Below are positions 35,228 through 42,865 of a stretch of DNA of 64,000 nucleotides, piece after piece. Made by a program: the position numbers and the translations under genes. Source of the DNA: Sulfurimicrobium sp963779055 (GTDB lineage: Bacteria; Pseudomonadota; Gammaproteobacteria; Burkholderiales; Sulfuricellaceae); the NCBI GenBank assembly GCA_963779055.1, contig CAVZWN010000001.1, positions 1 to 64,000 of the forward strand, written 5' to 3'. The notes under the pieces were generated by a model. That model made no database searches and was not told the origin of the DNA. It worked only from the letters and a program-made list of their open reading frames with translations. How positions within the stretch are numbered: position 1 is the first letter of the stretch; each line of letters starts with the position of its first letter.

Positions 35228-37552
35228 TTATTCTATTTTCAAAACGGGGCGTTCTGCCCACATCGCGGCAAATAATAATGAAAAAACCGCGCCCAGCGCC
35301 ACCGTGCCGCCGATGGCCTGCAATACCGGGGCGGAGGAGAATGCCAGGGCGCCGAACGCGCTGACCGTGCTGGCCATGCACACCAGCACGCCGAACAGGG
35401 CGCGCCGCCGCTCCGTTTCGTCAGGGGCAGGAAGGTTGATGAACAGGCCGTAGTTGAGGCCGGTGCCCAGCACCAGCAGCAGCGATACGACATGGAACAG
35501 CGACAGTTTGATCCCCAGGCCGGCCAGCACGGCCGCAGTGGCCAGGAGGGCCGCGCTGACCGGCAGCATCACCGAGAATACCGCACGGAAATTGCGCAGG
35601 CCGAAACCCAGCACAGCGACGATGGCCGCCACGCCGAATATCGAATACAGCAGCGACTGGTCGCGGTACTGCATGATCATGCGGTTGGACTCACCCTTGA
35701 TGTCCAGCAGGAAAGCGCCTTCGCTGGGCAGGCTGGCCATGAAGGCGGCGAGCGCGGCATCGTCCCTGACCTCGCGCAGGGAAATCAGTGCTACCCAGCC
35801 CGTGCCGCGTTTGACCAGCATGCCTTGCGCCAGCGAGCCCAGGGGCGTGCCGCGCCAGTCCTCGGGTTGCAGCAGGGGAAGCTGGCGGGAGTGCTCCACG
35901 TCGCTCAGGAAGGGTTCGAACACATCGGGCTTGAAGGGTGTCGCCGCAAGCGCAGCTTGCAGGTCACGCCGCAAGGTATCTGCTGCGGGCAGGGCGGCCT
36001 GGCGCGCGGCCTGGGTCCTTTCGCTCGGGATGACGCGTGCGGCGAAGTCGAATCCGGCGATGATGCCCTGCTGCACCAGCGTTTCCAGCGCGGGCGCGAG
36101 CTGCTCGCTGTGTTCCAGGGCAGACTGCCTGGAGTCGCCCGGCACGGCGATCAGGTAACGCACGTCCGGCGCGCCGAGTTCATTGCGCAGGCTTTGATCC
36201 AGCGCCTGGAGCGGTTGCGGAATCGGGCTCAGGTTGGCGAGATCATTCTCCCACAGCGTTTTCCCCTGTGTTGCCAGGTAAGCCGCAGCGCACAGCAGCA
36301 CCGTCAGGGGCACCCAGCGGAGCCGGGTCAGAGCCGTCGTGCCGCGCGCCAGCAGGGTCTGTATTGATGTTCTTTCCGCGATTTCGAAACGGGCGGGGGC
36401 GATTTCAGGAATGACAAAGCGGGTCATCAGCCCCGCCGTGAGCACCCCGGCGAGGGAAAACATGCCCAGTTGCGACAGGCCGGAGAAGCCGGAGAGCAGC
36501 ATGGTGAGGCTGCCGAAGACCGTGGTCAGTACCGCCAGGCGCAAGGTGGGCCAGATGCGCTGCAGCGTCTGGCGCAGCGATTCCTGTGGCGCGCGCTGGG
36601 TGAACAGGTAGGTGGGATAATCCACCGCCTCGCCGATCAGGGTGGCCCCGAAGCCCAGGGTGATGCCGTGCACGGTGCCGTAACTCAGGCTCACCGCGGC
36701 AATGCCGGCCAGCGCCCCGCTCGCCACCGGCAGCATGCCGAGCACCAGCAGGCGCGGCGATCCGTAGGCCAGCAGCAAAATTGCCGCCACCAGTGCGGTG
36801 GCCAGCATGCTCAGACGCCAGGCATCGTTGTGTATCAGGTTGCGCGACTGCACGGCAAAAATGCTCGGCCCGCTCATCAGCAGCCTGATCTCCGGGCTGG
36901 TCCGGGCCGCGGCAGCAATCCGGCGCACGTCGTCACCGACGATTTGCTGAGCGTCGATGTCGAAGGCGGGAGCCCGGGTTTCGGCCAGCAGCAATGCGCG
37001 TTTACCGTCGGATGAAAACCATACCCCGTCCTCTACGCCCGGTCCGCTACCCGGGCTGCCCCAGCTTTCGAGCAGCGTGAGCATTTCGCCCGTGGGATCG
37101 GCGGGCAGCAGTTGCTTGACCATGGCGCCGGCCGGCGAGGCCAGCAGCTGCAGGCTGTCCTCCAGGGAGCGTTGCAGCCCGTTCGCGCCAAAATGGGCGC
37201 TATCCGTTGCGGGGCTGAGCAGGTAGCGGTATTGCATCAGCCGTTCGCGTTCCGCCGGGCTGAGCGCCTGTTCGCCATTGCGCACATAGCTGAAATGGCC
37301 GCTGGATTCGAGTGCGCGGGCCAGCGCCTTGCTGGTGCGGGCCAGTTCGCTGCTCTCCGCGTTTTCCAGCGCCAGCATCACAATGCGTGAAGTCACGCCG
37401 TCGCGCAGCTGGTCGACCATGAGCTGCTGCACCGGCGAGGCGCTGTCGGGCAGGAAGGCGCCCATGTCGGTGCTGAAACGGGTATGCGACGCTACGATCC
37501 AGATGCAGAAAGTCAGCGAAGCGAGCCATACGATGAGCGGCCAGCGCTTCAA
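35228..37552 (-). CDS. MMPL/RND-type exporter of the pigment locus
   Basis: A 774-residue polytopic protein with two repeats, each one helix, a large periplasmic loop and five more helices. The core motifs are GEAVDYPTYLFTQR in helix 4 of the first half and GLNYGLFINL in the second. It is the size of the lipid exporters found in aryl-polyene and xanthomonadin loci (XanF-type), which carry the finished lipid from the inner membrane. It is coupled by ATGA to the LolA-like gene upstream, so the pair likely hands the pigment from exporter to periplasmic carrier. Confidence 0.9.
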   Translation of the reverse strand: MKRWPLIVWLASLTFCIWIVASHTRFSTDMGAFLPDSASPVQQLMVDQLRDGVTSRIVMLALENAESSELARTSKALARALESSGHFSYVRNGEQALSPAERERLMQYRYLLSPATDSAHFGANGLQRSLEDSLQLLASPAGAMVKQLLPADPTGEMLTLLESWGSPGSGPGVEDGVWFSSDGKRALLLAETRAPAFDIDAQQIVGDDVRRIAAAARTSPEIRLLMSGPSIFAVQSRNLIHNDAWRLSMLATALVAAILLLAYGSPRLLVLGMLPVASGALAGIAAVSLSYGTVHGITLGFGATLIGEAVDYPTYLFTQRAPQESLRQTLQRIWPTLRLAVLTTVFGSLTMLLSGFSGLSQLGMFSLAGVLTAGLMTRFVIPEIAPARFEIAERTSIQTLLARGTTALTRLRWVPLTVLLCAAAYLATQGKTLWENDLANLSPIPQPLQALDQSLRNELGAPDVRYLIAVPGDSRQSALEHSEQLAPALETLVQQGIIAGFDFAARVIPSERTQAARQAALPAADTLRRDLQAALAATPFKPDVFEPFLSDVEHSRQLPLLQPEDWRGTPLGSLAQGMLVKRGTGWVALISLREVRDDAALAAFMASLPSEGAFLLDIKGESNRMIMQYRDQSLLYSIFGVAAIVAVLGFGLRNFRAVFSVMLPVSAALLATAAVLAGLGIKLSLFHVVSLLLVLGTGLNYGLFINLPAPDETERRRALFGVLVCMASTVSAFGALAFSSAPVLQAIGGTVALGAVFSLLFAAMWAERPVLKIE

Positions 37553-38142
37553 TTTATTTCCTCGCGCAGGGTCATGAGGCTGCGGTCGCCTCCGGCCTCC
37601 TCGATTTCCACCGTGGATAGCCGGGTGTTGCTGCCGCTGATGCGGATCACACGGATGAACTGCGCCATGTCACTGTCCGAAGGCAGCAGCACGAGGGTCC
37701 ATTGCCGTTCGTCGCCATCAAGGCGCACCTTGTAAAAACGTTGCAGGGTTTTGGCGTCGCCGTTGAGGGTGGCGCGCATGCTCTCGATAAACCCCCAGAC
37801 CGCCGGGTAATCCCGCAGCGCCATGGTGTGTTTCTTGTTTGCCGCCGGTTTTTCCCAGGTCATGCGATCCCCGTCCACGGTGAGGATTTCCTCGAATGGC
37901 GTTTGCACGCGTTTTTCCAGGAATGCCGGTTTTTTATAGCGCAGCGTGCCGCTTGATTTGAGCGGCTCCCTGAGCAGTGCCGAGGTCTTGGTTTCGGTGT
38001 AGCGCGATTGACCGGCAGGGCGCTCGGCCAGTGCCTTGAGCAGGGTATCGGCAGTCCACTCGGCATGGGCGGCGCCTGCCCAGGCAAGCAGTGTGGCTGT
38101 CATTGCGAGGAGCCGCAGGCGACGCGGCAATCTCGCTGTCAT
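37549..38142 (-). CDS. LolA-like outer-membrane lipoprotein carrier protein (pigment locus)
   Basis: A 197-residue periplasmic carrier: signal peptide ending WAGAAHA, then a LolA fold (SGTLRYKKPAFLEKRV, ILTVDGDRMTWEKPA, ending GGDRSLMTLREEI). In aryl-polyene clusters this protein is thought to shuttle the hydrophobic pigment across the periplasm. The start is unusual. The basic n-region MTARLPRRLRLLAMT is encoded inside a dispersed repeat (38100-38185), and the only in-repeat ATG is at 38142. A shorter start at 38103 still leaves a short signal peptide. No good ribosome-binding site is seen for either. Confidence 0.8.
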   Translation of the reverse strand: MTARLPRRLRLLAMTATLLAWAGAAHAEWTADTLLKALAERPAGQSRYTETKTSALLREPLKSSGTLRYKKPAFLEKRVQTPFEEILTVDGDRMTWEKPAANKKHTMALRDYPAVWGFIESMRATLNGDAKTLQRFYKVRLDGDERQWTLVLLPSDSDMAQFIRVIRISGSNTRLSTVEIEEAGGDRSLMTLREEIN

Positions 38143-38185
38143 TCGCGCGACGCAGAACGAGATTGCTTCGTTGCGCTCGCAGTGA
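38100..38185. repeat. Dispersed palindromic repeat overlapping the lolA-like start
   Basis: TCATTGCGAGGAGC at the left and CTCGCAGTGA at the right are near-reverse complements, as are GGCAATCTCG and CGAGATTGC inside. The unit (CATTGCGAGG...GCAATCTCG...CGAGATTGCTTCG) belongs to a repeat type common in many proteobacterial genomes. Here it has fused with the 5' end of a gene. Confidence 0.75.
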
Positions 38186-38191
38186 CCGGGG

Positions 38192-39085
38192 TTAATGCGT
38201 TTGCCAGTAATCATAGAAGTTGAACCAGTTGTAGGGGGCCATGCGGCAATAATGCTCGAGACGCGAGGCGTACTGTTGCAGATAGCCGTGAATGGCCTCG
38301 CGGCGCCGTGCGCGGGGGGCGTCGATGCTTTCCGCCAGGAGCTCGAAGTGCACGTCGTAGCGCCGTCCGCCGCGATACAGGCCGAGACACAGCAGCACGG
38401 GGGCATGCATGATGCTGGCAAAGGCCAGCGGGCCGTCCGGCAAGGCGGCGTCAGCGCCGAAAAACTGGCAGGGCAGGGTCCTGTCGCCGGGTCTGGCGCG
38501 GTCGCTGAGCATGCCGATGATGCCGCCGGCGTCGATCACCTCCCTGGCGCGCAGCAGGCCATCCGGAGAACCCATGGCAATGATGGAGCTGGCCATTTCC
38601 GGGTTGAGGCCGTTGATGATGGCGTTCATCTTGTGCGCATTGTCAGTGTGCATCAGCATGGCAAACGGAACCTTGCCGAATTGCACCGCCAGCGTGCGCA
38701 GCACTTCGAAGCTGCCAAGGTGCGCGCCCAGCAGCACGCAGCCCTGTCCGCGTTGCAGGTAGGCTTGCAGCGACTCGATCCCGTGCACCTCGATGTTGAA
38801 GTCAGCATGGCGGCCGGAGAGAAAATACAGCCGGTCGAGAATGGTGGCGGAAAAGCAGAAATAGTGGCGGTACACATCCAGCCAGCCAGGTTCGCGGTCC
38901 AGGGCGCGGCGCAGGTAGAGGCGCGAAGCCGGCCGCGCAGCAGCGGAGAACAGCAGGAAATACAGGCTGACCGGCACCAGCAGCAGGCGCCCTGCCGGGC
39001 GGCCGATGTTGAGGGCAATCCAGGTGATCAGGCGCATCAGCAGCAGGCTGCCGCGCTCCTGCTGTCCCAGCCAGTTGCGGCTCAC
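38192..39085 (-). CDS. LpxL/HtrB-like lysophospholipid acyltransferase (pigment locus)
   Basis: A 297-residue inner-membrane acyltransferase of the lipid A late-acyltransferase family. One membrane helix (about 28-50) is followed by the HX4E motif LLGAHLGSFEVLR and the GMLSDRARPGD loop. It starts at a GTG (39085) overlapping the stop of the dehydratase gene; the opening VSRNWLGQQERGSLLLMRL fits homologues in polyene loci, and the frame further upstream is only a shadow of that gene. It probably transfers the polyene acyl chain from carrier protein to a lipid head group. Confidence 0.86.
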   Translation of the reverse strand: MSRNWLGQQERGSLLLMRLITWIALNIGRPAGRLLLVPVSLYFLLFSAAARPASRLYLRRALDREPGWLDVYRHYFCFSATILDRLYFLSGRHADFNIEVHGIESLQAYLQRGQGCVLLGAHLGSFEVLRTLAVQFGKVPFAMLMHTDNAHKMNAIINGLNPEMASSIIAMGSPDGLLRAREVIDAGGIIGMLSDRARPGDRTLPCQFFGADAALPDGPLAFASIMHAPVLLCLGLYRGGRRYDVHFELLAESIDAPRARRREAIHGYLQQYASRLEHYCRMAPYNWFNFYDYWQTH

Positions 39086-39396
39086 GCCTGGTCCGCCGGG
39101 GTAAAGCGCACGCTGCCCTGCGCGATGGTGTTTGCCGCTGTGCGGCACACGAACCGGGCGGACTGCGCCGTGGTGATTTCCACCTCTACCTGGAACGGCA
39201 CGCCGGGCAGGAGCGGCGCAAGAAACTTGACGCTGGGCCAGCCGGCGCAATGCAGTGGCGTGCCGGCCTGGCGGCAGACCGCTTCCCACACCTGGCTCAA
39301 CAGCACCACGCCCGGCACGATGGGGTTGCCGGGGAAATGGCCGGGCAGCGCCGGGTGGTCTGCCGGGATGGTTTGCCACGGGTTCAGGTCAGCCAT
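39082..39396 (-). CDS. Hot-dog dehydratase of the FabZ/ApeI type
   Basis: A 104-residue protein with the FabZ-like active-site segment HPALPGHFPGNPIVPG (catalytic His in GHFPG) and the helix VVLLSQVWEAV. This matches the ApeI-type dehydratases of aryl-polyene clusters. It supplies, with the other dehydratase, the double bonds of the polyene. The ATG at 39396 has a GAGGAG site and overlaps the ligase stop by eight bases. Confidence 0.83.
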   Translation of the reverse strand: MADLNPWQTIPADHPALPGHFPGNPIVPGVVLLSQVWEAVCRQAGTPLHCAGWPSVKFLAPLLPGVPFQVEVEITTAQSARFVCRTAANTIAQGSVRFTPADQA

Positions 39397-40753
39397 GCTG
39401 CATCTCCTCAAGCAGGGCAATGAGGGTGCTGCGCGGCAGCTTGCCGGTAGGGGTGCGCGGCAGGCTATTGACCTTGTACACGGGCCGCGGCAGGAATGCC
39501 GTATCGATTTTTTGCCGCAGCGCGGCGAGGATTTCGCCCTCGTGCAGCCCCGGAGCGACCACCAAAGCGATCAGGCGCGGCGCCGTGCCGGGAATGTCGT
39601 CAGGAACGAAAAAAATCCCGTCCTGCACCCCGGGGATCTGGCTGAGCTGGCGGTTGAGGTCTCCCAGCGAGGCGCGTTTCCCGGCAATGTTGACGAGATC
39701 GGCCTTGCGGCTCAGCAGACGGAACCGCGTGCCGCCTGCAGCGGGTTCGATGACGTCTTGCAGTGCCGTGGGGATGCCGATATGTCCGCCTTGCACCCAG
39801 GCCTGGCCCTCGTTGTCGCAGGTGACAGTGACCCCATCCATGGTTTGCCAGTACTCGTCCTGCACCGTGCGGCGCGTGGCGATGGCGCCCGATTCCGTGC
39901 AGCCGTAGAGTTCCATGACGGTCGTGCCGAAGGCGTCTTCAGTGCGTTGCGCCAGTTCGGCGGACAAGGGGGCGGCAGCGGAAATGACCATGGCGAGGGG
40001 GGGCAGGCGCGTGTTTTCTTCCAGGCAAATGCGCAAATGCAGCGGTGTGGTGATCAGCGTGCGCGGTGCGGGCAGTTCCGCCAGCGCCTGCTGGATGTCC
40101 GCAGCAAACAGGGGCTGGCCGGCATGCAGCGTTCCGCCGTTGTGGAGCGGCAGCATCAGGGTGGATTCAAGGCCGTACATATGCTGCGGCGGGACCGTGC
40201 CGAGAAAGTACTGGCCGGCTTCGATGCCGAGGCTCCGTGCTTCCAGCTGAGCCTGCCTGACCAGCCCGCCCCAGGTCTTGGGATGGGGCTGCGGTTCGCC
40301 CGTGCTGCCCGAGGTGAAAGCGATGGCGGCGATATGCCCGGCTGCTATGGCGGGTATGGCGCCAGGTTCGGGATCATGGGCGCCGCTACCGGGCAGGGGC
40401 AGATCAGGGAAGGAGACGATGTTCATCTCTTCCAGCACCAGGGCTTTGTCGCTCACGCCATAGGCCTGCGGGTGGCGGGCATGCAGCCGCCTCAGGGTGC
40501 CGGGGGCATGGTTGGGCGGCAACAGGTTGGTCTGGCCGCGCAGCAGGGCGGCGCAGAAGGTGAGCAGGAAGTGGTAGCGGTCAGTGCAGAGGTTGAAAAC
40601 GAAGGGGCGCTCCGGCAGCTTTCCGGACAGGTGTTCGATGTCATGCAGAAATCTTGCCATGGTAATGGCCTGCCGGTTGTGCCAGGCGATCGGCTGGGCA
40701 GGGGTTCTATGCAGGAAAAGCGGCAGGCGGGTCATCGCGGTCTGCTGGCTCAT
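39389..40753 (-). CDS. AMP-dependent acyl/aryl-ACP ligase (ApeH-like)
   Basis: A 454-residue adenylate-forming enzyme: phosphate loop AIAFTSGSTGEPQPHPKTW (about 142-160), adenine motif VMELYGCTESGAIATR, and the C-terminal catalytic Lys in PRTPTGKLPRSTL. It most likely activates the hydroxybenzoate starter and loads it on the ACP encoded two genes upstream (XanA2/ApeH role); the substrate is inferred. The ATG at 40753 (MSQQTAMTRLPLFLHR) overlaps the stop of the membrane-protein gene; upstream codons in the frame belong to that gene's shadow. Confidence 0.87.
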   Translation of the reverse strand: MSQQTAMTRLPLFLHRTPAQPIAWHNRQAITMARFLHDIEHLSGKLPERPFVFNLCTDRYHFLLTFCAALLRGQTNLLPPNHAPGTLRRLHARHPQAYGVSDKALVLEEMNIVSFPDLPLPGSGAHDPEPGAIPAIAAGHIAAIAFTSGSTGEPQPHPKTWGGLVRQAQLEARSLGIEAGQYFLGTVPPQHMYGLESTLMLPLHNGGTLHAGQPLFAADIQQALAELPAPRTLITTPLHLRICLEENTRLPPLAMVISAAAPLSAELAQRTEDAFGTTVMELYGCTESGAIATRRTVQDEYWQTMDGVTVTCDNEGQAWVQGGHIGIPTALQDVIEPAAGGTRFRLLSRKADLVNIAGKRASLGDLNRQLSQIPGVQDGIFFVPDDIPGTAPRLIALVVAPGLHEGEILAALRQKIDTAFLPRPVYKVNSLPRTPTGKLPRSTLIALLEEMQHG

Positions 40754-41217
40754 TTGCGCGGCATGCCATGCAGCATCATGAGCAGCATGACGGCGAGGGG
40801 ATTGGGGTGCGAATACTGGCTGAAATGGTGCTTGCGGAAAAGATATTCGCCAATCATGAGACAGGGGACCAGCACCGGCGTTAACGAGGCCGCTTGTGGA
40901 AGGTTTGCATACTGGACCAGCACCCAGGTGAGCGCCGCGCAGCCCAGCAGGAAAAATGCCCATACCGCCGTCAGCCGCCGCGTATAGCCGGTCATTTCGT
41001 CAGGCAGCCCGCCTTCCTGGTAGGCGCGCGCGATCCGCGTAATCAGGGGCTCCCCCCTGAACAGGCTGATTCCAAACGTGAAAGCCACCAGCAGGGTGAC
41101 GAGCACGGGCGGGAACCAGGTCACGAATGCTTTCCATTGCGGAGGGGAGAATTCGATCAGCTTGGCGAGCCCCCAGCCCAGTGCGGCGATCAGGAGGATG
41201 CGCAGGGCAAGACGCAT
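40750..41217 (-). CDS. COG4648-type small membrane protein of aryl-polyene loci (ApeG-like)
   Basis: A 155-residue protein with four hydrophobic helices, two at the N-terminus (about 3-20, 33-52) and two central (about 88-110, 118-135), and a conserved polar loop EPLITRIARAYQEGGLPDE. Proteins of this kind are regular members of aryl-polyene operons, with no assigned biochemical function. It starts three bases after the ACP stop and is coupled to the ligase by ATGA. Confidence 0.8.
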   Translation of the reverse strand: MRLALRILLIAALGWGLAKLIEFSPPQWKAFVTWFPPVLVTLLVAFTFGISLFRGEPLITRIARAYQEGGLPDEMTGYTRRLTAVWAFFLLGCAALTWVLVQYANLPQAASLTPVLVPCLMIGEYLFRKHHFSQYSHPNPLAVMLLMMLHGMPRK

Positions 41218-41220
41218 GGA

Positions 41221-41490
41221 TTATTTCACGCGGTTTTTTTCAATATGCCGGGCCAGGCTGCGCAAGGACGAGAAGGTGCTTGCGTTGTCCGGATCGTCTG
41301 ATTTGAGCTGAAAACCGTATTTTTTGGACACGGCGAGCGAGATTTCGAGCATGTCGATGGAATCCAGGCCCAGCCCCTCCTGGTACAGAGGCTGCTCCGT
41401 TTCGATTTCATCCGGGGCTATTTCAAGGTTGAGCGCTTCCACGATGAGGGCTGCGACTTCCTGCTCGAAGGGGGTTTGCTTGTCTGGCAT
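41221..41490 (-). CDS. Acyl carrier protein of the polyene pathway
   Basis: An 89-residue acidic four-helix carrier protein. The phosphopantetheine attachment site is Ser44 in GLGLDSIDMLEI. It should carry the aryl starter and the growing polyene. Aryl-polyene systems usually have two carrier proteins; only this one is visible here, so a second may lie elsewhere or be unnecessary. It follows the halogenase gene after 64 bases. Confidence 0.92.
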   Translation of the reverse strand: MPDKQTPFEQEVAALIVEALNLEIAPDEIETEQPLYQEGLGLDSIDMLEISLAVSKKYGFQLKSDDPDNASTFSSLRSLARHIEKNRVK

Positions 41491-41554
41491 GACGGTTATC
41501 TTGGGGGTTGAATTGGACGAAATTATATCATCAACGGCTAAATGGACATCTGTA

Positions 41555-42865
41555 TCAGCTTTCGAAAACTTCGGGGCGGATCATCCTGCGGCGGCGGAAA
41601 TGGGCACGAATGCTTTGCGGCAATGTGGTGAGGGTGCGCATGTAGTAGATCAGCTTGAACAGATTCATCCGCAGGCGCGCCTGCGGGTTGTCATGCACGT
41701 CGCCGGCCAGGATGGCGATGACAGCCGATTCAATGCCAAAGGTATTGCGCGGATTCATCAGCAGTTCGCGCATGACCGGCGTGGTCATGCGGAAAATCAG
41801 CCAGGTGAATCCCTTCAGTCCCTTGAGCACGGATTGTTCGAAACGCTGCAGGTGGCTGGACATGCGCAGCGGGTCGCGCAGGCTGGCATCCACGGCATCG
41901 GCACCAAGGAAGGCGCTCTTCATGGCGAGCAGGACGCCGGAGGAAAATATCGGGTCGACGAAGGCAAAGGCATCGCCCAGCATCAGGTAACGCTCGCCGC
42001 TCATCCTGCTGGAAAGATAGCTGTAGTTTCCGGTGGCGGTGACCGGGCGGATGAGTTTTGCATCTTTCATGCGCATGGCAAGCGGCGGGCAGGTGGCGAC
42101 TGTGTCGTGGAAAAAATCGTCCAGACCGCTTTTGCGCGTCTTGAGGAAATACGGCCAGCACACCATGCCCACGCTGGTGATGCCGTTCTGCAGCGGAATC
42201 AGCCAGAACCAGCCGTGGTCGAACCAGAACAGGGAGATGTTGCCCTCATCCGTTCCGGGGAGCCGCTCGACACCCTCGAAATGGCCATAAATTGCCGCGC
42301 TGGCATGTTTGGGGTGCGGCTGCTTGCAGCCCATGCGGTTGGCGAGGAAGGTGTCGCGTCCCGATGCGTCGATCAGGAAGCGCGCCTGCCAGCGGCTTTC
42401 ACCCGCCACGCCCTGGGTGGTCACGTGTACGCTTTCCGGGTCGCTGAAATCCACCTCCGTCACCCTGGTTTCCTCTTGTACCTGCGCCCCTTTGGCGCGG
42501 CAATTGTCGAGCAGGATCTGGTCGAGCTCTGCGCGGTGGACCTCGTAGGAATAGGGATAGCGCTGGTTCATGGCCTGCGAGAAATAAAACGACTGCTTCT
42601 TGCCGTGGTACATGGAATCGAATTGCGCTGCGTTTTTCACCATGCCGATGCGGGCCACTTCATCCAGGACCCCCAGTTGCTCGAACAGGCTGTTGTTTAC
42701 CGGCAGCAGCGACTCGCCAATGTGGAAGCGCGGAAACTTGTCCTTTTCGATAACCACGACCCGGTAGCCCTTCTGCGCCAGCAGGGTTGCAGCGGTGGAA
42801 CCGGCGGGTCCGCCGCCAATCACCAGCACGTCGCAAGCCTGGCGGGTGGATGCTTGTTCGCTCAT
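41555..42865 (-). CDS. Flavin-dependent halogenase-like oxidoreductase (pigment locus)
   Basis: A 436-residue FAD enzyme: FAD motif VLVIGGGPAGSTAATLLA (about 13-30), family motif IGESLLP (49-55) and the WxWxIP signature of flavin halogenases as WFWLIP (219-224). Lys77 (VKNAAQF) lies where these enzymes carry their active-site Lys, although the alignment is by eye. Later DAFAFVDPIFSSGV closes the FAD site. Xanthomonadins are brominated aryl polyenes, so a halogenase next to polyene genes has an obvious role: halogenation of the aryl ring or chain. Related flavoproteins without halogenase activity exist. The ATG at 42865 has an AGGAAAT site and overlaps the antiporter stop (ATGA). Confidence 0.82.
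   Translation of the reverse strand: MSEQASTRQACDVLVIGGGPAGSTAATLLAQKGYRVVVIEKDKFPRFHIGESLLPVNNSLFEQLGVLDEVARIGMVKNAAQFDSMYHGKKQSFYFSQAMNQRYPYSYEVHRAELDQILLDNCRAKGAQVQEETRVTEVDFSDPESVHVTTQGVAGESRWQARFLIDASGRDTFLANRMGCKQPHPKHASAAIYGHFEGVERLPGTDEGNISLFWFDHGWFWLIPLQNGITSVGMVCWPYFLKTRKSGLDDFFHDTVATCPPLAMRMKDAKLIRPVTATGNYSYLSSRMSGERYLMLGDAFAFVDPIFSSGVLLAMKSAFLGADAVDASLRDPLRMSSHLQRFEQSVLKGLKGFTWLIFRMTTPVMRELLMNPRNTFGIESAVIAILAGDVHDNPQARLRMNLFKLIYYMRTLTTLPQSIRAHFRRRRMIRPEVFES

Noticed and set aside
39085..39379. 98 extra residues at the N-terminus of the LpxL-like acyltransferase
   Set aside because: They are a frame shadow of the dehydratase gene; homologues start at VSRNWLGQQERG, where a GTG overlaps the preceding stop.
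38195..40987. 930-codon plus-strand open frame across the polyene operon
   Set aside because: Antisense shadow of four well-supported minus-strand genes; high GC removes stops. It has no ribosome-binding site and no family pattern.
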